Position numbers and translations under genes: made by a program. The notes beneath the pieces are model-generated. The model was not told the origin of the DNA and did no database searches. It was given only the letters and a program-made list of their open reading frames with translations. Below, one piece after another: positions 1-6,338 of a stretch of DNA of 18,109 nucleotides. The stretch covers positions 1 through 18,109 of the forward strand of contig JAZUDW010000051.1 of NCBI GenBank assembly GCA_045639845.1, in the 5' to 3' direction. Within the stretch, counting starts at the first letter, position 1, and every line of letters begins with the position of its first letter. Source of the DNA: Colimorpha sp045639845. GTDB lineage: Bacteria; Bacteroidota; Bacteroidia; Bacteroidales; P3.

Positions 1-2
1 TT

Positions 3-602
3 GTCTTCCTAAGACCGCTTGGCCTCCGACTTATTTCCGACAGCAAAGAGAAGAGCCTTATCCTCGACAACGTAGGTCTTTACAACCGCTTCGGCACTCC
101 TATGGCTAATCGTCATTGGCGTCACCATTTCAATGGTAGCGAGACACGAGGTGAAGACGGATGGAACGACGGCGGTTTGCTGACCAAGGACATTGAGGTG
201 TATGATCGTGAACCAGACTACTCTGAAGGTGACGAGGAGATGGAGGTCGTTGAGCATGCTGATGGCAAAAAACAGGTTCGCTCCTCCGAGTCAGAAGATA
301 CAGAACAAGGCATTGGCGATTACTGCGTCTTTCGTGACCGCAAGACGGGCCTCTATGGTGTATGTGATCGTAGAAACCGTACCATAGTACCACCTATGTA
401 CGAAGAGATGCATCCATACTACAAGGGTTACATCCCCTTCAAACTCAATGGCAAATGGGGCATCATGCTGAAGAACGGAACCATAAAGGTAAAGCCTAAA
501 TACTTCTACATAGGCCCTTTCATCGAGGGCATCGCTGAAATCAAAAATACAGAATATTCACCCAGCTACCATATCAATGGAAAGCTCGAAAAGATCGATT
601 AA
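3..602 (+). CDS. C-terminal end of SF2 (DEAD/DEAH-type) helicase with WG-like repeats (5' partial)
   Basis: The frame is open from base 3 to a TAA at 600-602, so the 199 visible residues are the end of a longer protein. An ATG at 102 lies inside conserved sequence and is probably not the start. Residues 17-31 (KSLILDNVGLYNRFG) and the following RHWRHHFNG resemble the segment just after motif VI in SF2 helicases of restriction and defence loci; motif VI itself is not recognisable in what remains. An acidic, probably disordered linker covers about residues 65-100. The tail carries two WG-like units (GLYGVCDRRNR and GKWGIMLKNG), as seen in WG-repeat proteins. Only three bases separate its stop from the methyltransferase start, so the two are probably co-transcribed. 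Helicase assignment is inference from a short tail; the WG-like units are seen directly. Confidence 0.6.
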   Translation, partial: VFLRPLGLRLISDSKEKSLILDNVGLYNRFGTPMANRHWRHHFNGSETRGEDGWNDGGLLTKDIEVYDREPDYSEGDEEMEVVEHADGKKQVRSSESEDTEQGIGDYCVFRDRKTGLYGVCDRRNRTIVPPMYEEMHPYYKGYIPFKLNGKWGIMLKNGTIKVKPKYFYIGPFIEGIAEIKNTEYSPSYHINGKLEKID

Positions 603-605
603 AGA

Positions 606-1916
606 ATGGCTACAGTAGAAAAAGACATAAAGGAGGAATCTGAAAAGATAAAGGCTGTCAAGAAGATAGTAAAGAAGAGAGTGAGCGAACTTGAAGAAAA
701 AGAACTTGTTCAAACTCCACTTTCAGATGGCCCATCTTGGAAAGAATTGGAATTCTTACATCCAGAAAGGACTGTGAGAATTGGTACTTTGTTTAGTGGT
801 ATTGGAGCCATTGAACATGCATTCCAACGTCTAAACCTGAAACATAAGATAATCTTTGCTGGCGACATAGAGCCAAGATGTAAGACAAGTTATTTTGCAA
901 ATTACGAGATTAACGAAGATGATTGGTTTACAGATGTTCGTGAGTTTGATGCCACGAAATATAAAGGCAAAGTTGATTTCATCATTGGTGGCGCACCTTG
1001 TCAAGCTTTTTCCATGGTAGGTCATCGTCTTGGATTTGAGGATGCAAGAGGTACTTTGTTCTATGAATTTGCTCGAGTGGTAAAGGAAACTGCTCCAAAA
1101 GTGTTTTTGTTTGAGAATGTAAGAGGATTACTCAATCATGACAACCATCGTACCTGGCACGTTATGCATGATATTTTCGAGGAGTTAGGATATGATGTTA
1201 AATTCCGTGTTCTCAATAGCTGTGATTATGGTATCCCACAGCATCGTGAACGAGTATTCTGTCTTGGATTCAAGAAAAAAACTGATTTCACATATCCAGC
1301 CCCGATTAAACTAGAATACCGTATGTATGATTTCTTAGAGGATTACATAGATACAAAGTATTTTTTGAAGGAGAAAGGTATTAAGTTTGTTACAAGTCAC
1401 AAAAATAGAGAAAAAAGCTATACTCAAATTAATGGCGACGTTGCTCTTTGCCAAAAGAGAAATCAGGAATTCAATTGGCATGGTGATTTTGTTTATCACC
1501 CAGACTCAGAATTAACTCCTTCTGATGAGAAATTTGATGAGTTTATTTTTGATGTTAAGGACGTTGAAGAAAAGTATTATCTTTCGGATAAAGTTGCAAA
1601 ATACGTCTTAGCAGGTGGAACTAAGAACTTCAAAACCTCTACAGAAACAGATCTCGAAATAGCACGTCCTTTACTCCAATCTATGCATAAGATGCACAGA
1701 GCTGGAGTTGATAATTATGTAACGCACAAAGGGAGAATAAGGAAACTAACCCCTCGTGAGTGCCTCAGATTGATGGGCTTCAAAGATACATTTAAGATTG
1801 CAGTTTGTGATACTGCAATGTATCAACAAGCAGGTAACAGTATCGTTGTAGATGTGCTTATTGCAATACTGAAACAGATGGACATTACTCAATACGGTGT
1901 AAACGATGGCAAATAG
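606..1916 (+). CDS. DNA (cytosine-5) methyltransferase
   Basis: Transfers methyl from S-adenosylmethionine to C5 of cytosine at a specific DNA site. All core motifs of the C5 family are present in order: motif I FSGIGAIE (from residue 63, SAM binding), the motif IV catalytic PCQ with Cys132, motif VI ENV (170-172), motif VIII QHRERVF (212-218), motif IX around RKLTPRECLRLMGF, and motif X with GN at 410-411. The target-recognition region should lie between motifs VIII and IX (about 225-380); the site cannot be read from it. About 55 Lys/Glu-rich residues precede motif I and may form a coiled coil. At 436 residues it is a normal length for the family and looks intact. It sits inside a restriction operon and overlaps the next gene by 11 bases, so it is probably the protecting methylase of the McrBC-like nuclease encoded downstream. 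Clearly AT-rich compared with the helicase tail before it. Confidence 0.95.
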   Translation: MATVEKDIKEESEKIKAVKKIVKKRVSELEEKELVQTPLSDGPSWKELEFLHPERTVRIGTLFSGIGAIEHAFQRLNLKHKIIFAGDIEPRCKTSYFANYEINEDDWFTDVREFDATKYKGKVDFIIGGAPCQAFSMVGHRLGFEDARGTLFYEFARVVKETAPKVFLFENVRGLLNHDNHRTWHVMHDIFEELGYDVKFRVLNSCDYGIPQHRERVFCLGFKKKTDFTYPAPIKLEYRMYDFLEDYIDTKYFLKEKGIKFVTSHKNREKSYTQINGDVALCQKRNQEFNWHGDFVYHPDSELTPSDEKFDEFIFDVKDVEEKYYLSDKVAKYVLAGGTKNFKTSTETDLEIARPLLQSMHKMHRAGVDNYVTHKGRIRKLTPRECLRLMGFKDTFKIAVCDTAMYQQAGNSIVVDVLIAILKQMDITQYGVNDGK

Positions 1917-2463
1917 AAACTTTAATTATCTTGACGACTGGGCATCTATACGCCTGGTTGATAGCTTTGTAAAAGAAAACAAAGCAGGTACAGGCAATGG
2001 AGAAGCGAGCTTGTACTTAGGAAGTAAGTACGATCCTGACATTTTCGACTTCTTTGGCGAAGAGGCTTTTGATGCGCATTGTACATTGTTGCGTGATGAC
2101 ATCTTAGATTACCTAGAGGAAGTCAAGTGGGAATATACCTCACACAGGTTTTCATACCGTAACAAGGTTGACATTGAATCATGGAAGATGAAAGTTGACG
2201 AAGTCATGTCTCTTCCTGAAGAATTAAGCTTCAACCTGACGAGAAAACGAATGCAAGATAAGAATGGTCGTGTATATGCTCAGGAGCTTTCTTATAAACG
2301 AGGAGGTTCGGGATTGACCATAGAATCTAATCCCAAAGCTTACGTTTATGACCTAATAAGAAGAATTGCCATTCCAGAAGTGTCGTTTCTGATGTTGACC
2401 AAAACGGGTGATTGGGGTGAATACATGGCAAGATTATACTATGATCCAAATTCAGAATACTAA
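1906..2463 (+). CDS. Unrecognised 185-residue protein in restriction operon
   Basis: Not recognised. The ATG at 1906 lies inside the last codons of the methyltransferase gene in another frame, giving an 11-base overlap typical of translational coupling, and the stop is 28 bases before the McrB-like gene. The protein has no signal peptide, membrane segment or obvious nuclease motif. It is acidic and aromatic in its first half (for example YDPDIFDFFGEEAFDAH) and more basic around residues 110-145. The AT-rich composition matches the methyltransferase and the first part of the McrB-like gene, so the three probably travelled together. By position it could be a small accessory or specificity subunit of the restriction system; BsuMI also needs a third component of unclear role. 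That comparison rests on gene order, not sequence similarity. Confidence 0.8.
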   Translation: MANRNFNYLDDWASIRLVDSFVKENKAGTGNGEASLYLGSKYDPDIFDFFGEEAFDAHCTLLRDDILDYLEEVKWEYTSHRFSYRNKVDIESWKMKVDEVMSLPEELSFNLTRKRMQDKNGRVYAQELSYKRGGSGLTIESNPKAYVYDLIRRIAIPEVSFLMLTKTGDWGEYMARLYYDPNSEY

Positions 2464-2491
2464 TTTGTAGAACATTATAACTTTAGAAACT

Positions 2492-4762
2492 ATGAGTTTA
2501 ATTGAAATTTACAACAATACCGACAACACCCATAGACAAGGAATGTTCTATGAGTACTTAAAGAAGTCTGGCCTTAAAGAATCATCTTGTAGGCAGTATG
2601 CTATGACTCATCCAAACAATGAGGCTATACTTACTGTTGTTAATGATGTTGCAAAAAAGAACAGTTTGTTTGAAGTAGTTGATTTGCTTCATGTTAATAA
2701 TATTTACAACAAAGTTAAGGAAACAGATGCAAATAAGAGCGTAAACAACGCTTTGTCGGCTACCATATATAATTACAAGAAGTTCTTGGATTATCTTGAA
2801 ACTGGAACCTTGGAAACGAACACTAATGTGGATGAGGGCATAGAAGATAGAAAAGAACAATTCAAGGTCTTCTGTATGATCGATTTAGCAGAGAGTACAG
2901 CAAATAACTACAGTGTTCGTTTGATTACAAATCCCGTTATAATGTATTCTTTATCGGAGGTTTCTGATAAGGAAAACTTATATCAAATTACTTCATTAGA
3001 GACTATCCAAGAAATATTGGATAAAACTATATTGTACAATGTAGAGATGCGAGATAATGGCATTCGTATTAACGATTTATCCGGAAAAGACATAAAGGAT
3101 GCGCCAAGTATAGTTAGGAAGTACTATGATTTTACTAAACATACTCAGAATAGTAATCTTCCCGAGTCAGATAGTTCTTCTGCCGAACAAATCTCTCCTA
3201 GTATATGGGTATATTCTCCTGGTGAAGGAGCTCGCAAATGGAAGGAATGTCAAGAGGAGAAGCTGATGTTACTAGGTTGGGATGGTATGGATAATTTTCG
3301 TGACTATGAGACTCGACAGGACATTGTTGAACGCCTCCGGGAAGTATATGGAAATACAGAAAATGCTTACACCAACGATAGTCTTGCTATTTGGCAGTTC
3401 AGCAGAGAAATGCGCCCTGGGGATATTGTCTATGTAAAGAGGGGGGTGACACTTATTGTAGGACGTGGTGTTGTTAAGGGTGATTATACTTACAATCCAG
3501 AACGTTATGAATACAAGAACAGTCGTGCCATAGAATGGACAAACGTAGGCGAATGGGAGTACCCTAAGAAGTTGCCTATGAAGACACTCACCCGCATAAA
3601 CGACTATACCGAAATGGTAGAACGTCTCGAAAAATTGTTTGACCCTGAGGTAACCGTTGAGCAGATTCCATTTAGCATGTCATCCCTCATTTCCGCCATC
3701 AAACGCACAGGTCTTCTCTATGAAGATAAACTGATTCAGCGTTATGCTTGTTCGCTCATGACGAAACCCTTCGTGATACTGAGTGGTTTGGCTGGTTCAG
3801 GTAAGACTCAGCTGGCGTTGGCTTTTGCCCGAGCTATGAGCGAGAACGTGGATCAGCAGTTGTGTGTGGTGCCTGTGGGTGCCGACTGGACAAACCGAGA
3901 GCCGCTGTTGGGTTATCCTAATGCCTTGAAGCAAGGGGAATACATGCAGCCGGAGAGTGGTGCACTACAGATCATGATGCGTGCGCAAAGAAATCCGCAG
4001 AAGCCTTACTTCCTCGTGCTGGACGAGATGAACCTGAGCTATGTGGAACGTTACTTTGCCGACTTTCTTTCGGCGCTGGAGAGTAACCAGAAGATTCCAC
4101 TTTGGGAGAAGCCAGACGAGTGCGACTCGGAGGTGGATGCCAGCATCGCTTTGCCGAAGAACCTCTTTATAGTGGGTACGATAAATGTAGATGAGACAAC
4201 CTACATGTTCTCTCCCAAGGTACTTGATCGTGCAAACGTGATTGAGTTCAAAATTTCGGACACGGAGATGGAACAGTTCCTTAGTCAAGATATGAACATC
4301 GATGTGCATGCTGCCGATGGTGATTGTGCCAATATGGGACAGGACTTTGTGCTGAAAGCCACAAATAAGGCAACGGACAATAGCGAGTTGGCACAGCAGA
4401 CATTGCTGGAGTTTTTCAAGGTGCTGAAAAAGGTGAATGCTGAGTTCGGCTACCGTTCGGCCACAGAGATATATCGTTTCATAGCCAACGCCAAGGCTTG
4501 TGCCGCGGGCATGACAGAGGATGAGATACTGGATGCTGCCATTGTTCAGAAACTCTTACCAAAGCTGCATGGAAGCCGTAAGAAACTGGAACCAGCTCTG
4601 AAAGCTCTGTGGGGATTGTGTATGACGGATGATCACAAGACGGAAGCCATCACCCGAGAGAATGCCGAACAGTATGCCAAGTTTAAGGAGGCCGCCGACA
4701 AGATTCAGCGTATGATGCAGACTGCCCTCGACAATGGTTTCACCAGCTTTGCGGAAGCGTAA
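2492..4762 (+). CDS. McrB-like AAA+ NTPase with duplicated N-terminal domain and EVE/PUA-like domain
   Basis: Probable motor subunit of an McrBC-type restriction enzyme: it should bind DNA, hydrolyse GTP or ATP and activate the McrC-like nuclease. The AAA+ part has Walker A GLAGSGKT (432-439), Walker B LVLDEMNL with D511-E512, and the McrB-type loop VGTINVDETTYMF (561-573), followed by Arg580 in VLDRAN. E. coli McrB has MNTADRS at that loop. Residues ~236-385 (from SIWVYSPGEG, through GDIVYVKRG and VGRGVVKG) look like an EVE/PUA-superfamily domain, a fold that often reads modified bases. The first ~220 residues hold two copies of a small helical domain (about 19-102 and 124-216) resembling integrase core-binding domains. 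Full length and intact. Only 20 bases separate it from the next gene. Composition changes from AT-rich to mixed near 3170-3200, at the start of the EVE-like domain. AAA+ assignment is firm; the EVE call is by pattern. Confidence 0.9.
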   Translation: MSLIEIYNNTDNTHRQGMFYEYLKKSGLKESSCRQYAMTHPNNEAILTVVNDVAKKNSLFEVVDLLHVNNIYNKVKETDANKSVNNALSATIYNYKKFLDYLETGTLETNTNVDEGIEDRKEQFKVFCMIDLAESTANNYSVRLITNPVIMYSLSEVSDKENLYQITSLETIQEILDKTILYNVEMRDNGIRINDLSGKDIKDAPSIVRKYYDFTKHTQNSNLPESDSSSAEQISPSIWVYSPGEGARKWKECQEEKLMLLGWDGMDNFRDYETRQDIVERLREVYGNTENAYTNDSLAIWQFSREMRPGDIVYVKRGVTLIVGRGVVKGDYTYNPERYEYKNSRAIEWTNVGEWEYPKKLPMKTLTRINDYTEMVERLEKLFDPEVTVEQIPFSMSSLISAIKRTGLLYEDKLIQRYACSLMTKPFVILSGLAGSGKTQLALAFARAMSENVDQQLCVVPVGADWTNREPLLGYPNALKQGEYMQPESGALQIMMRAQRNPQKPYFLVLDEMNLSYVERYFADFLSALESNQKIPLWEKPDECDSEVDASIALPKNLFIVGTINVDETTYMFSPKVLDRANVIEFKISDTEMEQFLSQDMNIDVHAADGDCANMGQDFVLKATNKATDNSELAQQTLLEFFKVLKKVNAEFGYRSATEIYRFIANAKACAAGMTEDEILDAAIVQKLLPKLHGSRKKLEPALKALWGLCMTDDHKTEAITRENAEQYAKFKEAADKIQRMMQTALDNGFTSFAEA

Positions 4763-4782
4763 TTAATTTTTTCTAGGCTGTT

Positions 4783-6225
4783 ATGAATTGGAAAGAAAAA
4801 GCAATTTTACTGTTAGAGAAGAGTCTTACACCTATTCCACAAGAACTTAACGAGATTGATTGGAAGGGTGGCTTGTCGGATGACAAAGAGCGACTGGCTC
4901 AACATATTTGTGCGTTCTCAAACATATCTGGAGGCGGCATACTCGTTTACGGAGTGAACAATGACGCAACATTTTCCACTCTATCGCAAGAACTTATAGA
5001 GCGTACGGTGACACGTTTGGACAATATAGCACAGAATAGGATGTATATGCCAATACAGCTCGACCATGATGTCTTGGATTTTCATGGTCATAGCCTGCTA
5101 TTCATATATATACCCGAATTCCGTGAGAAACCGATGCACCTAAGAGGAACTGATATCTATGACTGTTATGTTCGTTCTGCTGGCCATACAGTCAAAATGT
5201 CACGACAGCAAGTGCGTCTGATGGTTGCTGATTCTGAAGGTATTAATTACGAAGATAGAATAGCAAAACATGGTCTGGAGGCAGAAACTGTTTTGGGGTT
5301 ACTAAACTATAAGAAACTGTTTGAGCTCCTTGATCGCCCAATTCCTAGCAGTCCAGAAAGAGTTTTGTCTTTTATGGAGGAACTTGGAATTTGTCATCAA
5401 GATAATGTCGGATATAGCATTACGAACCTTGGTGCGCTATTGTTTGCCAATTCACTTGCTTCGTTCGATACGATGAGAGGACGAGGTGTTATTGTACGTA
5501 GATATGTTGGCAATAACAATCGCCAATTGATGCTAGAACATGAAGGGCCTATGGGATATGCAGTAGGACTTGAGGGATTGTTATCGTTCATCATGACAAA
5601 TACCAGCACAGAACATATTAATGATGCTGAACGCGAACTGATACCTACTTATCCCAAGGTTGCAATCAGAGAGTTCGTGGCAAATGCCCTCGTTCATCAA
5701 GATTTTGCGGTCAAAGGGATGCCTATAACTATAGAAATCTTTGAAAACCGACTTGTTATCACAAATCCAGGATATTCGCTCAATGATGTTACTCGACTAA
5801 TTGATCTGCCGCCGCATTCTCGAAATGAACAGATGGCTCAACTTATGTTGCAGTTAGGACTTTGTGAGCGACGTGGTAGTGGTGTAGACAGAGCTGTAGA
5901 AGCTATGGAAAGTATGCTGCTACCAGCTTATAAGGCAGAGAGCGGAAATGATTTTACCCGTGTCACATTATTTCCTAAGAAATCTATAACGGAAATGACA
6001 CGTGAAGAAAGAGTCGAAGCCTGTTACCAACATTGTTGTTTGATGTTTGCTGACAGAGAGACAATGAACAATCAGTCTGTACGTGAAAGATTCGGACTTA
6101 ACAAGAACCAAAGTACTATTGCTTCGCATATAATCGGGGACACTGTGGTGAAAGGGTTAATCAAATCCGCGAATCCTGAATCGGAGTCTCGCAAGTTTGT
6201 TGCTTACGTTCCTTTTTATGCATAG
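4783..6225 (+). CDS. AlbA_2 (Schlafen-type) / HATPase_c_4 protein, RecG-related
   Basis: The N-terminal ~150 residues match the AlbA_2 (divergent AAA_4, Schlafen-related) domain: ELNEIDWKGG, then CAFSNISGGGILVYGV, then a YVRSAG strand. Residues ~285-385 form a HATPase_c_4-like domain, with REFVANALVHQDF (from residue 296), ENRLVITNPG and ERRGSGVDRAVEAM. The C-terminal ~80 residues look like a winged helix (SVRERFGLNKNQSTIASHI). Proteins of this build are often annotated as putative transcriptional regulators or RecG-related helicases, but they lack helicase motifs; some occur in defence loci. The gene lies between the McrB-like and McrC-like genes, on the same strand and 20 bases after the former, so it is probably part of the same transcript. 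It could be a regulator of the operon, a nucleic-acid-binding accessory, or a separate defence gene nested here. Domains are clear; function is not. Confidence 0.85.
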   Translation: MNWKEKAILLLEKSLTPIPQELNEIDWKGGLSDDKERLAQHICAFSNISGGGILVYGVNNDATFSTLSQELIERTVTRLDNIAQNRMYMPIQLDHDVLDFHGHSLLFIYIPEFREKPMHLRGTDIYDCYVRSAGHTVKMSRQQVRLMVADSEGINYEDRIAKHGLEAETVLGLLNYKKLFELLDRPIPSSPERVLSFMEELGICHQDNVGYSITNLGALLFANSLASFDTMRGRGVIVRRYVGNNNRQLMLEHEGPMGYAVGLEGLLSFIMTNTSTEHINDAERELIPTYPKVAIREFVANALVHQDFAVKGMPITIEIFENRLVITNPGYSLNDVTRLIDLPPHSRNEQMAQLMLQLGLCERRGSGVDRAVEAMESMLLPAYKAESGNDFTRVTLFPKKSITEMTREERVEACYQHCCLMFADRETMNNQSVRERFGLNKNQSTIASHIIGDTVVKGLIKSANPESESRKFVAYVPFYA

Positions 6226-6227
6226 TT

Positions 6228-6299
6228 TTATCTTCGCAGAAAATCCTACGTCTTTGCAACATTTTGAATATCTGATATTTCTTATCTTCGCAGAAAATC
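6228..6299 (+). repeat. Pair of perfect 18-base direct repeats, possible promoter, upstream of the nuclease gene
   Basis: TTATCTTCGCAGAAAATC occurs at 6228-6245 and again at 6282-6299, 54 bases apart. Each copy contains TATCTTCG, one base off the Bacteroidota -7 element TAxxTTTG. The gap between the AlbA_2 gene and the nuclease gene is 113 bases, the largest inside the operon, so a separate promoter or operator for the nuclease is plausible. No well-placed TTTG (-33) partner was found: the nearest one before the second copy, at 6263-6266, leaves 16 bases rather than about 19. Confidence 0.5.
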
Positions 6300-6338
6300 A
6301 TAGTTAGTGATAATCATACTTTTTAAGGTGAAAATCTC

